Source of the DNA: Subdoligranulum variabile
GTDB taxonomy: Bacteria > Bacillota > Clostridia > Oscillospirales > Ruminococcaceae
Assembly: GCA_004552305.1 (NCBI GenBank)
Contig: SFOX01000002.1
Coordinates: 8,882 to 72,881, forward strand
Direction of reading: 5' to 3'
DNA: 64,000 nt
The notes beneath the pieces are model-generated. The model saw only the letters and a list, made by a program, of their open reading frames with translations. It did not search any database and was not told the origin of the DNA. Below, piece after piece: positions 52,499 through 60,903 of the stretch (positions are counted from its first letter, which is position 1; the number at the start of each line of letters is the position of its first letter). The position numbers and the translations under genes are program-made.

Positions 52499-52846
52499 TT
52501 AGTATTCAATCAAATTCATCGTAACCTCCCACACCCCCTGCCCGTTGCGGGCGGCTTTCAGGTCGGCGGTGCGGTCACCTGCGTACATCTGCGCGGTGCG
52601 CATCGTGCCGAAAAAATAGCGCACCTCGAACTTGTCGGCGGCGGTAGCGGTCAGCACCTGCGCGCACTGCTCGGTGGATAGCGCCGCCCACGAAACACTC
52701 AGCTTCGCCACCCCGGCGCGTACCCGCTGGCGCACCAAAAGTCCATCCTCGGTGCGGGCGGTGTCCTCGCTGTCCAAGTCCGAAAGCTGCACGCGGTAGC
52801 TGTTCGGCGCGGGCAGAGCCGTGCCGTTTACGGTTAAAATTTCCAT
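52499..52846 (-). CDS. Small phage tail protein downstream of the tape measure
   Basis: A 115-residue protein starting MEILTVNGTALPAPNSYRVQ and ending ARNGQGVWEVTMNLIEY, a pattern (short beta protein, terminal strand with an acidic residue) common for tail-completion or distal-tail proteins of Firmicute phages. ATG 52846 follows GGGAGG that overlaps the end of the tape-measure gene. The exact family is not certain. Confidence 0.7.
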   Translation of the reverse strand: MEILTVNGTALPAPNSYRVQLSDLDSEDTARTEDGLLVRQRVRAGVAKLSVSWAALSTEQCAQVLTATAADKFEVRYFFGTMRTAQMYAGDRTADLKAARNGQGVWEVTMNLIEY

Positions 52847-52849
52847 CGC

Positions 52850-54154
52850 TTACCTCCCGCCGCTGCGCACGGCACGGCGGCGCTGGCTGCCCGCAATGAC
52901 GGTGTCCAGCAGCTCCTCGCCGATGTAAATGTTGATGGGCTGCTCGCCGCCGCTTGCAAAGCCGTTCAGCACCTCCGCCACCGCCTGCTTGATGGTGTCC
53001 AGCGGGGCTTCGATGTTGGTGCCGCTGGTCTGGTCGCCCAGCATCGCCAAAAAGCGGCGGTTCGCCGGTATCACCGCCCCGCCCGCCAAGGCAGGCACCG
53101 GCAGGGCGGGTACGGCGGCAAAGGGCTGCACAGACGCCCTGCCGCCGCTGAACGCCGCCCCCACCCGGCTGCCGATGCCGCCGATGGTCGAAACGATATT
53201 CTGCACAATGCTGCGCAGCCCCGCAAACATTGCCTGCACGGCAGCCACAGCCGCGGATGCGGCATTTTGTACCATAGCTACGATCTTTTGCCAGACAGTG
53301 CCGACCATCGTTGCCATCGCGTTCCACGCGGCATTCCACTGCCCCGTCAGCACACCGCTGACAAAATCCTCCAGCCCCTGCAGCACCGTCAGGGCGATGT
53401 TCACGCAGTCCGCCACCGCGCCCACAAACCCGGCAGCCGCCGTGGCAAGCCCGGTAAACACCAGCCCCAGCCCGGGTCCGAAGGTCGCCGCCGCCCATTG
53501 CAGCAGCGGTGCCAGCACGGTGTTCCACAGGTTCAGCAAAAGGTTTGCCACCGCGCCCAGCGTCAGCGCCAGCTGCTGCCAGAGCGGCTGCAAATGCTGC
53601 TGCCACAGCGCGGCAAGCAGCCCGCCGCAGTTCTGCAAAAAGGGCTGCAGCGTTTCATCCCACAGGGTCTGCAGCAGCGCCCCGATGCCCTGCACCGCGG
53701 TTTGCAGCCCCGCCGTGATGGCGGGCGCGTACACCTGCCAGCCTTCGGCAAAGGTGCGGCACAGTGTGTCCCACGCGGTGCCAAGCGGGGCAAGCAGGCT
53801 GCGGATATGGGCGATAAATCCATCCCACTGTGCGCGCAGCTGCTGCAGCGCCAGCTGCCACGGGCTGAGTGCTTCGGCGGGGTCGGTCTTGGCGGCTTTT
53901 GCCCGGCTGCCGCTCGTTTTGGCGCTGCCCGCGCTTTGCAGGCGATTGATCTCATCAAAGGCTGCCAGACTTTTCTGCGCCTGCCGCGCCGTTTTTTGCA
54001 GCCCCGTGCGCAGGTCCGCCAGCACGCGCTTTGTCTGGCTGCCCGCCGTACCCACGCCCTGCAGCGCCGCGGTCAGACCCTGCAGGGCTGCGTGCATTTT
54101 GGCGGTGGGGGCAGCGGCGTTCAGCGTTTTTTCCAAGGTCAGGTTTTTTGGCAT
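52850..54154 (-). CDS. Short tape-measure-like protein
   Basis: A 434-residue protein, Ala/Leu/Gln/Trp-rich, with long helical repeats (LQQLRAQWDGFIAHIRSLLAPLGTAWDTL; LLQTLWDETLQPFLQNCGGLLAALWQQHLQPLWQQ in parts) and hydrophobic stretches in the middle. This is typical of tape measures but much shorter than the usual 700-1,500 residues, implying a tail of only about 65 nm by the common 1.5 angstrom per residue rule. The C-terminus ends QRRRAVRSGGR. I chose ATG 54154, with GGAGGG upstream, in place of a longer frame whose extra 41 residues are out-of-frame Gp15 sequence. Confidence 0.8.
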   Translation of the reverse strand: MPKNLTLEKTLNAAAPTAKMHAALQGLTAALQGVGTAGSQTKRVLADLRTGLQKTARQAQKSLAAFDEINRLQSAGSAKTSGSRAKAAKTDPAEALSPWQLALQQLRAQWDGFIAHIRSLLAPLGTAWDTLCRTFAEGWQVYAPAITAGLQTAVQGIGALLQTLWDETLQPFLQNCGGLLAALWQQHLQPLWQQLALTLGAVANLLLNLWNTVLAPLLQWAAATFGPGLGLVFTGLATAAAGFVGAVADCVNIALTVLQGLEDFVSGVLTGQWNAAWNAMATMVGTVWQKIVAMVQNAASAAVAAVQAMFAGLRSIVQNIVSTIGGIGSRVGAAFSGGRASVQPFAAVPALPVPALAGGAVIPANRRFLAMLGDQTSGTNIEAPLDTIKQAVAEVLNGFASGGEQPINIYIGEELLDTVIAGSQRRRAVRSGGR

Positions 54155-54741
54155 ACACCCTCCGTTTCTCCTTTTAAAAGTGCGAGCAGGCGTTGTTTTT
54201 CGGCGTCCGCTTCGGCGGTGTCCGGGCGGCGCAGCTCCACGGCGGCGCGGTGGGTGCGGTAAAATTCCAGCTCCCACGCCTCCAGCCGTTTGCCCCGCCG
54301 CAGCTTGTCGCGGATGGCTACCACCGTGGCAAAGCTTCCCTGCCCGATGGCGTCAAAACACGCCAGAAAGCTCCACCAGTGCAGGTAGGGCAGGCTGCGC
54401 ACATCGCACCCCGCCGCCTGCCGGATGCCCGCCGCGATCAGCGGCGCGTCCTGCTGCCAGTCCATCAGCTGCGGGGTGCCGGGCTGCGGCTCGGGACGCC
54501 CCGCCAGCAAAAATTCCTGCAAAAAGGTCGTTGCTGCGCCCCACAGGGCGGCGGGCATAGCGGCAAAACCCGGGTAAAACAGCCGCATCGCAATGTACCA
54601 GCGCTCCTCCGGCTTCAGCTGCGGGTCTGCCCCGCCCGAAAGCCAGCGCAGCACCTCCAAAATATCGCGGTAATCCGTGTGGATTTCATACTCCTGCCCG
54701 TCCAGCACGGCGCAGCGGGGCAGCGTCCACGCGCCGGTCAA
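54139..54741 (-). CDS. Bacteriophage Gp15-family protein
   Basis: A 200-residue protein with the hallmarks of the Gp15 family encoded between the tail protein and the tape measure in many Firmicute siphophages: EIHTDYRDILEVLRWL, KPEERWYIAMRLFYPGF, and LPYLHWWSFLACFDAIGQGSFATVVAIRDKLRRGK. It is probably a tail assembly chaperone. The start appears to be TTG 54741 overlapping the previous stop (TTGA) without a clear RBS, so it may be made by re-initiation or frameshift from the gene before it, as is usual for tail chaperone pairs. It overlaps the tape measure by 16 bases. Confidence 0.8.
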   Translation of the reverse strand: MTGAWTLPRCAVLDGQEYEIHTDYRDILEVLRWLSGGADPQLKPEERWYIAMRLFYPGFAAMPAALWGAATTFLQEFLLAGRPEPQPGTPQLMDWQQDAPLIAAGIRQAAGCDVRSLPYLHWWSFLACFDAIGQGSFATVVAIRDKLRRGKRLEAWELEFYRTHRAAVELRRPDTAEADAEKQRLLALLKGETEGVCQKT

Positions 54742-55172
54742 CGGCTTTGCCGCTGCGCACGCGCGGCATCGGCTTCGGCGGCGGCAGCCTCCGCCACAGC
54801 CTGCAGGTGCTGTTCTGCCCCGGCTTGCAGCACGGGCGTCAGCGCTTCCAGCAGGTTTTGCACAACGCGCTTGCCGTTTTGCCCCACCGCCGCCAGACTG
54901 ACTCCCTCCAGCAGGGTGTCAAAGTCGTTGTGCGCGCCGAAAATTTCCGTCAGCAGGGCTTTGATCTTGCCGTCATACTCCGCCAGCAGCGCCAGCCCCT
55001 CGGCATCATCGGCGGGGGTGCGGGCGGTCAGCTCGGCATCCAGTGTGTCCAGCTGCGCACCCAGCGCAAAAAAGCGGTGGTACAGGTTGGGGTCCGCCGG
55101 GTTAAAGCGCAAAACGCCCCGCCCGTTGACACAAAATTCCTGCATACCGGTATCAATGGTAAGGTTCTGCAT
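54738..55172 (-). CDS. Putative tail assembly chaperone, first of pair
   Basis: A 144-residue protein (MQNLTIDTGMQEFCVNGRGV) with a beta N-terminus and a long helical C-terminus ending in an Ala-rich, charged tail (AEAAAAEADAARAQRQSR). Its position between the major tail protein and Gp15 and its overlapping end are typical of the short chaperone product. ATG 55172 follows GAGGAGAGG. Confidence 0.72.
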   Translation of the reverse strand: MQNLTIDTGMQEFCVNGRGVLRFNPADPNLYHRFFALGAQLDTLDAELTARTPADDAEGLALLAEYDGKIKALLTEIFGAHNDFDTLLEGVSLAAVGQNGKRVVQNLLEALTPVLQAGAEQHLQAVAEAAAAEADAARAQRQSR

Positions 55173-55196
55173 CGTCCCTCTCCTCCTCTCAAAAAA

Positions 55197-55670
55197 TTAC
55201 GCTGCGGTGAAGGTTTTGGTCTTTACATCAAAGCTGCCCCTGGTCTTGACGCCCGTGTAATGCACCACAAACGGGATCTGGTAGCCGGTGGTGTCGCCGC
55301 CGTAGCTGGTCACCTCGATGTAGCATTCCTCGCGCACGGCGGGGTAGGCAGTGCCGCTGACCTCGCCCCAGAGCTTGACCTCGACGATGTCGGTTTTCAG
55401 CTCATCCAGCACAAGGTCGCCGTCAATGATCGCCTGCAGCTTTTCAAACAGGGCATCGCCCTCCTGCGCGTAGTAGGGCTTGACCTCGCCCTGCTTCTGG
55501 TAGCTGTTGATGGTCACGCTGGTTTCGCCCAGAATGTTGGATTTCTTTTCCACATTGGCGCTCATTTCGGGGGAAAACTCCTCCAGATCGTCGCCCAAAC
55601 GGGTGTAGGCAGCTTCGCCGCCAAAACCGGCGTTCAGGTAATGCGCCATATATTTGCGTTGGATCTTCAT
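55197..55670 (-). CDS. Putative major tail (tube) protein
   Basis: A 157-residue protein rich in beta strands (EEFSPEMSANVEKKSNILGETSVTINSYQKQGEV in parts) with GYQIPFVVHYTGVKTRGSFDVKTKTF at the end. The 'N(I)LGETSV' plus late 'GSFDVKTKTF' arrangement is a recurrent tail-tube pattern in Firmicute phages. Its size and position (after the minor structural genes, before the chaperones) fit. I chose ATG 55670 with AAAGGAGAA rather than the longer frame. Confidence 0.8.
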   Translation of the reverse strand: MKIQRKYMAHYLNAGFGGEAAYTRLGDDLEEFSPEMSANVEKKSNILGETSVTINSYQKQGEVKPYYAQEGDALFEKLQAIIDGDLVLDELKTDIVEVKLWGEVSGTAYPAVREECYIEVTSYGGDTTGYQIPFVVHYTGVKTRGSFDVKTKTFTAA

Positions 55671-56128
55671 ACAAGTTCTCCTTTTTCCGTGTAAGCCACG
55701 GTGTAGTCCGCCCAAAAGCGGAGGGTGTAGCAGGCGGTGCCGCCCACGTCGGCGCGCTCCATACAGGCGTCGGCGGTGCGCAGGGCTTCGGTTTCAGTTT
55801 CGTAATTGCCGAAGGTCGGCGCGGTGTGCGCGGCGCTTTGCGCTGCCAGCCAAGCCTGCAGGGCTTCCAGCCGCTGCGCATTTTGCAGCGCGGCGTCGTC
55901 ATCGCCCGGGGGCAGCGGCAGGCACAGCCGCAAAACAAATTCGCTGCGCCGGCTTTGGCGGGTTTCGCCCCACAGGTTTTGCCGTGTTTCTTTTACGGCG
56001 GTCCCCTTGCCCCAAAGCCCCGCCGTAAAGGGGGCGGGCGGCAGCTGCTCTGCCGTAAGGGCGATGCCCTGCATAGCGGGTGCGGTGCGCAGAAACGCGC
56101 ACAGGGTTTGAAGAATATTTGTGTTCAC
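55667..56128 (-). CDS. Phage minor structural protein (minor capsid/tail-terminator-like)
   Basis: A 153-residue protein from GTG 56128 (GTGAACACAAATATT), with AAAGG 8 bases upstream. The sequence NILQTLCAFLRTAPAMQG ... GTACYTLRFWADYTVAY fits the 'minor capsid protein 3'/tail-terminator position just before the tail tube gene. A longer version from GTG 56197 is possible, but it would read through a strong hairpin (CGGTGTGCCGC/GCGGCACACCG, 56154-56199) and has no well-placed RBS. Confidence 0.68.
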   Translation of the reverse strand: MNTNILQTLCAFLRTAPAMQGIALTAEQLPPAPFTAGLWGKGTAVKETRQNLWGETRQSRRSEFVLRLCLPLPPGDDDAALQNAQRLEALQAWLAAQSAAHTAPTFGNYETETEALRTADACMERADVGGTACYTLRFWADYTVAYTEKGELV

Positions 56129-56218
56129 GATACTGCCTTTCCCATATAAATCACGGTGTGCCGCAGCTTTTGCAGCCGTGCCGCCGCAGCGGCACACCGT
56201 TTGGTAACGTTCCCTGCC

Positions 56219-56614
56219 TTATCGGGTCAGGCTGTGCGCCCCGGTGCCGGTTCCCTGCCACCAAGCGCCCACCTCGACATGGTGCAGCCTGCCGCGGTGC
56301 ATCAGCGGCAAAATGTACTCGACCACCGCCGTCTGCGCCTTGCCCGGCACAAAGGCAGCAAACTGCTGCCAGCTCAGCGCGGCGCCCTCGCCGCGGCAAA
56401 GACGGTCACCGGGGTTCAGCGCGGCGCCGTCCCACACGGCGGCGGGGATCACCAGCAAAAACGAAGTCCCCAGCTTATCGCCCTTGACATCGGGTTTTTG
56501 GCGCGTGCCGGTTTGCAGGTAGACGCCGCGCAGCACCCGCCGGGTCACCGTGTGGGCGGCGGGGTCGGCGTGGTACAGCGTCACGGTGTCGGCAAACAGC
56601 GGGTTTTCAGCCAT
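56219..56614 (-). CDS. Phage minor structural protein (head-tail joining region)
   Basis: A 131-residue protein beginning MAENPLFADTVTLYHADPAA and ending HHVEVGAWWQGTGTGAHSLTR; it is beta-rich. Its place, the second gene after the major capsid protein, fits a head-closure or minor capsid protein. It starts at ATG 56614, eight bases inside the end of the upstream gene. No family name could be assigned with certainty. Confidence 0.68.
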   Translation of the reverse strand: MAENPLFADTVTLYHADPAAHTVTRRVLRGVYLQTGTRQKPDVKGDKLGTSFLLVIPAAVWDGAALNPGDRLCRGEGAALSWQQFAAFVPGKAQTAVVEYILPLMHRGRLHHVEVGAWWQGTGTGAHSLTR

Positions 56615-56975
56615 TCAGCCACCGTCCGATCCGCAGGTAGTAGCCCGCCTCGTGGCGGTAATGGGCGGCGCGGTTGCTCAGCGTGGCGGCGCACAGTTCG
56701 GGCGGCTCGGCGTAGCTTTCGCTAACGCTGCCCACCGTCACCTTGGAAAACCCGCGCGCCTCGTCCTCCTGCTTAAACTCATACACCGCATCAGCGATGG
56801 CGCACAGCGCCATATTTTCGGCTTCCTCGGCGGTCAGCCCCCTGCGGGGCTGCACAGCGTAAACCTCCTTGATGTAGGCAAGCTTGCCCTCGGCGCGGCG
56901 CATACAGGCGGCAAACTCCGCCTCGGGGATATCCTCACCCAGATAGTGGTCGCAATAGTATGCGTAATCCGGCAT
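56607..56975 (-). CDS. Putative head-tail connector (adaptor) protein
   Basis: A 122-residue helical protein (MPDYAYYCDHYLGEDIPEAE...) with a pattern of three to four helices and GRGFSKVTVGSVSESY-like text (EDEARGFSKVTVGSVSESYA) near 85-100. That pattern is common in gp6/gp15-type head-tail adaptors directly after the capsid gene. I chose ATG 56975 with AAGGGGG upstream; the longer frame would overlap the capsid gene. It is followed with an 8-base overlap by the next structural gene. Confidence 0.75.
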   Translation of the reverse strand: MPDYAYYCDHYLGEDIPEAEFAACMRRAEGKLAYIKEVYAVQPRRGLTAEEAENMALCAIADAVYEFKQEDEARGFSKVTVGSVSESYAEPPELCAATLSNRAAHYRHEAGYYLRIGRWLNG

Positions 56976-56985
56976 AGGCGCCCCC

Positions 56986-57840
56986 TTATTCCTTAAACTT
57001 TGCCAGCACCACCTTTGCCTCGTTGGAAAGCACCGCCACATAGAACTCGTCGGCGGTAATTTCGGTGGTGCGGGTCTTGGGCTTGCGCTCGGTTTCGATG
57101 TTGACCTCACGCTTGCGGTAGATGGTCAGGGCGGGGATCTCGTCCTCGGTTTCGGGGTCCGCCTCCAGCTTGACGATGGGGCAGGCGTAGACGCCGCCCT
57201 TCAGCGGCACTTTTTTGCTGGGTACCAGGCGGCAGCCCGCGATCATACCGATTTCCCCGGTCAGCGCCACGCCGGGGTTGTACTTGTCGGCGCTGAGGAA
57301 GTCGGCGTTCTTGCGCAGCTGGGTGACCTGCTTGGGGTGGATGAACATCACCTTGTCGCTGCAGCCCATCTCCTCCTCAAACAGGTCCACAGCGTCCACA
57401 ATGGCGTTGTAGCCGATGGGTGCCGCGCTGCCGTCATACACAAGGCTGGCGGTCTGCAGGGCTTCCATACAGTCGTTGTCGATTTTGGCGGCAATCGCCA
57501 GTGCCAGCTGGGTGTTCGCCTCGCCCACGGGGTTGCCGTAGCCGGACAGTACGGCTTCATCGGTCAGACCGATGCCCTTCATCGCCTTTTTGATGGTCGC
57601 CTTGCGGGTGGAGGTGGTCATCTTTTCAATGGCGACCTCGCCGCCCTCGGCAACGTCGGCGGCATCGCCGATGTAGGTGTAGGCGGGTACGGTGATGGTG
57701 TCGCCCGGCACGCCCGCCAGCGTGTCGTCAATTTTGGCAAAGGGGGCAACGCGCAGCTTTTTGGGGATGCGGGCGCTGACCATATCAGCCATAACCTCGG
57801 GGTCGATCAGGTCGGACAGCTTGGTGTTGATATCAGCCAT
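56986..57840 (-). CDS. Major capsid protein, N4-gp56 family
   Basis: A 284-residue HK97-fold capsid subunit of the N4-gp56 type. Conserved parts are MADINTKLSDLIDPEVMADM, GDTITVPAYTYIGDAADVAEG, IKKAMKGIGLTDEAVLSGYGNPVGEANTQLALAIA (in parts), VMFIHPKQVTQLRK and GCRLVPSKKV. There is no N-terminal scaffold domain and no adjacent prohead protease, as is usual for this family. ATG 57840 follows AAAGGAA. It is expected to form the particle shell. Confidence 0.9.
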   Translation of the reverse strand: MADINTKLSDLIDPEVMADMVSARIPKKLRVAPFAKIDDTLAGVPGDTITVPAYTYIGDAADVAEGGEVAIEKMTTSTRKATIKKAMKGIGLTDEAVLSGYGNPVGEANTQLALAIAAKIDNDCMEALQTASLVYDGSAAPIGYNAIVDAVDLFEEEMGCSDKVMFIHPKQVTQLRKNADFLSADKYNPGVALTGEIGMIAGCRLVPSKKVPLKGGVYACPIVKLEADPETEDEIPALTIYRKREVNIETERKPKTRTTEITADEFYVAVLSNEAKVVLAKFKE

Positions 57841-57861
57841 AGTACAATTCCTTTCGTTGGT

Positions 57862-58023
57862 TCAATATTTTTTCATTTCACGGTAGGCTTCGGGGTTTTC
57901 GCGCTTTAAGGCAAGGCGCTCGCGGTAGCCCATGCGGTCCCACGCGGTGCGGTCGGGGTTCAGCGGCGCGGTGCCGGTGCCTGCGGCGTAGGGTGCGGGG
58001 GTTTCAGCTTTCGTCGGTTCCAT
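57862..58023 (-). CDS. Small phage protein between portal and capsid (53 residues)
   Basis: An open frame too short for most gene tables: ATG 58023 (sequence MEPTKAETPAPYAAGTGTAP to AYREMKKY) with a strong GGAGGAAA site just upstream. It overlaps the portal end by 20 bases in another frame and ends 22 bases before the capsid gene. The N-terminus is Pro/Ala-rich and disordered. The second half (DRTAWDRMGYRERLALKRENPEAY) is helical and charged, like small scaffold or decoration-type proteins. Its position is where a scaffolding protein sits in many phages. Confidence 0.72.
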   Translation of the reverse strand: MEPTKAETPAPYAAGTGTAPLNPDRTAWDRMGYRERLALKRENPEAYREMKKY

Positions 58024-59344
58024 TCAGGTTTCCTCCTTTCGGCAGATAGCGGCGGCGGATTTCCTCCAGCTCCGCCTCGGTTTCGTGCGGCAGGTCATAG
58101 TACCACGCCAGCGCCAGCTCGGGGCGCAGCATCCCCTTTTCGACCATGGTCTGCTGCTCCTGCCAGACGCGGGCGCGGTCATACAGCACGCCGTCGCCCC
58201 AATCCACGGTCAGCGGCGCGGCGGGGTGGGGGTCGTTGCCGTACAGGCTGCCCAGCACGGCGCACAGCTGCATCGCTTCGTCGGCGGCAGCCGCCCATGC
58301 GCCCTGCAATTCCCGCACGGTCACGTCGTAGTCGGCGGCAGCGGCGGCGATTTCGGTGGCGGTGCGGGCCTCGCCGCTGCACTCCTGCTCGCTCAAAATG
58401 CCGCGCCGCAGCCCCAGCAGGCTTTCGCAGCCGCGCAAAAGGTCCTGCTTGCGGTTCAAAAAGCTCTGCTCGCGCAGGGCGGGGCTGTACACAGTCACCC
58501 CCACGTTGGCGGGGTCGTCGGGCAAGCCGACAAACAGATCATCACGCAGGGTGCGCTGCCCGGCGGCATCGGGGCGCAACAGATCCTCCGATGCAAATAC
58601 GCGGGATGCACCGTTGGCGAACTCGGTGTTCAGCTGGGCTTCCAGCCGCGCCAGCGCGTGCAGCAGTCCCGTTGCCGGGGCGTACAGGCTTACGGCATCG
58701 GTGCTGCCGTCCACACAGTTGACCAGCGGCATACGCAGCACCGCCAGCCCCACGCCCGGCACGCCGGGCAGTACCAGCTGCGGCACCAAATCGGCGCAGG
58801 CGGGCAGGGTGTTCAGCGGCACGCAGCGCCCCAGCGTCTGCCCGTTCAGCTCGAACAGCCGGGTTTCGATGGTCAGCCCGTCCGCGCCGGCGGTGCGGCG
58901 CTCCAGCAGCGCGTAGCGGCGGCTTTCCACCGACAAAATTTCCATGGTACCCACCGCCAGCAGCTGCCCGTGGGCATCGCGCGCCAGCGGCACATAGCAG
59001 TCGCGCCGCAGCGCCGCAAAGGCAAAGCCGGTCTTTTGGGGTACCGGCTTCAGCAGGCACTCGCCGCCGATCATCGCATATTGCAGCGCGGTCTTGGCAA
59101 CGCGGTCCAGCGCGGCAAGGCTTGCCTTGCGGGCGGGCGCGGTGTCGGCGGGCAGACGCGCCTCGTACTCGGCAAAAACGGTGCGGCACAATTTGCCCAC
59201 GATCAGCGCCGCCGGGCGCAGGGCGGTGTCCTCCTGCGGGCGGGGTGCGCCGTAGTACAAATCGAACCACTCCCGCACCGCCGCGCGCATTTTTGGCGTT
59301 GTGACATCATTTTTGCCGAAGGCTTGCTCTAAAAAGTTTTCCAC
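58004..59344 (-). CDS. Phage portal protein
   Basis: A 446-residue portal of the SPP1 gp6-like class. Supporting segments are MRAAVREWFDLYYGAP, YAMIGGECLLKPVPQKTGFAF, GVGLAVLRMPLVNCVDGSTDAVSLYAPATGL (in parts), and RGILSEQECSGEARTATEIAAAAADYDVTV, the helical hinge region common to SPP1-type portals. It is expected to form the 12-mer at the DNA-entry vertex and dock the terminase. GTG 59344 with AGAGGAGA is preferred over the longer frame, which overlaps terL. It ends inside the 53-residue gene. Confidence 0.87.
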   Translation of the reverse strand: MENFLEQAFGKNDVTTPKMRAAVREWFDLYYGAPRPQEDTALRPAALIVGKLCRTVFAEYEARLPADTAPARKASLAALDRVAKTALQYAMIGGECLLKPVPQKTGFAFAALRRDCYVPLARDAHGQLLAVGTMEILSVESRRYALLERRTAGADGLTIETRLFELNGQTLGRCVPLNTLPACADLVPQLVLPGVPGVGLAVLRMPLVNCVDGSTDAVSLYAPATGLLHALARLEAQLNTEFANGASRVFASEDLLRPDAAGQRTLRDDLFVGLPDDPANVGVTVYSPALREQSFLNRKQDLLRGCESLLGLRRGILSEQECSGEARTATEIAAAAADYDVTVRELQGAWAAAADEAMQLCAVLGSLYGNDPHPAAPLTVDWGDGVLYDRARVWQEQQTMVEKGMLRPELALAWYYDLPHETEAELEEIRRRYLPKGGNLNGTDES

Positions 59345-59364
59345 AGAATCTCCTCTCACAGTTG

Positions 59365-60609
59365 TCAGCTGCCCCGGCGCCGCCAGATGCACTCCACCGC
59401 ATAGCGCACGGCGTCAATGTGGTGGTTGTTCACGTCGGGGTAGCCGGGCAGCACCTCGCCGGTGCGGGGGTCGCGCTCGTACTCGTACTCGGCAAATTCG
59501 GCGGCGGTGGCGGGGCAGCGCGCCGGGTCAATGACGATGCTCGCCAGCCCCTGCAGCCACTTCATACTTTCGCGCACGCTGCCGGGTCCCTTTTGGGCGG
59601 CGCGGCAGGGCAGCCCGGCGGCGCGGTAGTCGGCGCAGGATTTCGGCTCGGCGGCATCGGCGGTCAGGGGTCCGCCCTCGTCCCCGCCCACACCGCGCTC
59701 CAAAAGCAGGCGGGCGGTGTCGCGGTTGGGGGTGCGCGTGCGGGTCAGCTCGTCAAAAATCACCAGCGTGCGGCGCGCTGCATCGTAGTATACGGCGTTG
59801 TACGCCCACGGGTCGGGGTACCAGCCCCAGTCCACCCCGTGGTAGAGCCGGTCAAAGGCTTCCAGCTCGGCGTCCGTCACCGTGCGCAGCGTCAGGTTGG
59901 CAAACACCGCCGCGCCGCTGCCCACCACCTCGCCGCCGTATTCGTGGCGGTAGGCGTCGGGGTTGACGGCTTTCAGATGCTCGGCATCCGCCCAAAAGCG
60001 CTCGCCCAGCCAGGCGCGGGGCAGGTCGCGGTAGGTCGAATGATGCACCAGCTTGCCGTCGCGCGGCTGCAGGGCGTAGCGGTTTGCCCAGCTGCGCGCC
60101 ATAGCGGGCGGGTTAAAGCTCTTAAAGGTCAGGCTGTATCCCCCGCCGCGCAGCAGGCTTTGCTCGACATTGCGCACCTCCTCGGCACCATCGAACTGGT
60201 CAAGCTCCTCGAACCAACAAAGCCCCACCGCCCCAAAGGGCAGCTTTAAGCTTTTGAGCTTGCCCGCGTCGTCCAGACCGAAGAACAAAATTTTCTGCCC
60301 GGTGGGCAGGTAGGTGCATTCCATCGGGCTGACGGTGCAGCGGAAATACGCCGCGCAGCCCAGCGTCTGGATTGCCCACAAAATCTGGTTGTACACGCTG
60401 TTGCGCAGCGTGCCTGCCACCTTGCGCAGCACCACGGCGTGGCAATCCGGCGTGCGCAGCAGCCGGTAGACCAGCTCCAGCGAAACATAGCTGCTTTTGC
60501 CGGAGCCGCGCCCGCCCTTGGCAACGACCTCCTGCACGGTGCCGGCGCTGATGGCGCGGTGTACCGGCCAGAACACGGCGGGTATGATTTGTTTTAAGCG
60601 TACCTGCAT
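59365..60609 (-). CDS. terL: Terminase large subunit (PBSX/SPP1 type)
   Basis: A 414-residue packaging ATPase-nuclease. Walker A-like GGRGSGKSSYVSLEL (about 32-46), LRKVAGTLRNSVYNQILWAIQTLG, Walker B and catalytic Glu (GLCWFEELDQFDGAEEV), and the coupling-motif region SFNPP. The RNase H-like nuclease half shows HGVDWGWYPDPWA (first acidic residue), ADAAEPKSCADYR and NNHHIDAVRYAVE. It looks complete and has all catalytic residues that I can identify. ATG 60609 follows AAGGGGG. This family supports headful packaging in SPP1/PBSX relatives. Confidence 0.92.
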   Translation of the reverse strand: MQVRLKQIIPAVFWPVHRAISAGTVQEVVAKGGRGSGKSSYVSLELVYRLLRTPDCHAVVLRKVAGTLRNSVYNQILWAIQTLGCAAYFRCTVSPMECTYLPTGQKILFFGLDDAGKLKSLKLPFGAVGLCWFEELDQFDGAEEVRNVEQSLLRGGGYSLTFKSFNPPAMARSWANRYALQPRDGKLVHHSTYRDLPRAWLGERFWADAEHLKAVNPDAYRHEYGGEVVGSGAAVFANLTLRTVTDAELEAFDRLYHGVDWGWYPDPWAYNAVYYDAARRTLVIFDELTRTRTPNRDTARLLLERGVGGDEGGPLTADAAEPKSCADYRAAGLPCRAAQKGPGSVRESMKWLQGLASIVIDPARCPATAAEFAEYEYERDPRTGEVLPGYPDVNNHHIDAVRYAVECIWRRRGS

Positions 60610-60681
60610 TTCGGCGTTCCCCCTTATCGCACCACCGCACAATTCCCGCCGTATCGGCACTTAGAATTGTGCGGTATTGCC

Positions 60682-60870
60682 TTATTCCTCGTCCACAATG
60701 ATCACCCCCTCGTCACAGGCTTTTTCGCCCAGACCCAGATGCTTGTACAGCATTTCCAGTGCGCGCAGCTTGTCCGCGGTTTTCACCGGGGGCGCCGCTT
60801 CCGCTGCCGGGTCGGCAAAGGCGATCTCAGCCAGCTCTGCCAGAACGTGTTCCGGCGTCAGGTCACACAC
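60682..60870 (-). CDS. Very short terminase small subunit-like protein (N-terminal DNA-binding part missing)
   Basis: From GTG 60870 the product is 62 residues, with a GGAG site 12-13 bases upstream; a TTG at 60900 would add 10 residues but has no RBS. The segment KTADKLRALEMLYKHLGLGEKA is the conserved oligomerisation/C-terminal part of many Firmicute TerS proteins. The usual N-terminal helix-turn-helix (about 60-90 residues) is absent. A truncated TerS would be expected to lose site-specific DNA recognition; that is inference. It lies directly before terL. Confidence 0.62.
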   Translation of the reverse strand: MCDLTPEHVLAELAEIAFADPAAEAAPPVKTADKLRALEMLYKHLGLGEKACDEGVIIVDEE

Positions 60871-60903
60871 AAAGGCATCACTCTCCTTTTGGGTTGGCAA
60901 TCA

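Noticed and set aside
56151..56399. 82-residue frame between two minor structural genes
   Set aside because: It overlaps the 131-residue gene out of frame and contains the hairpin; composition Arg/Ala-rich as in shadow frames.
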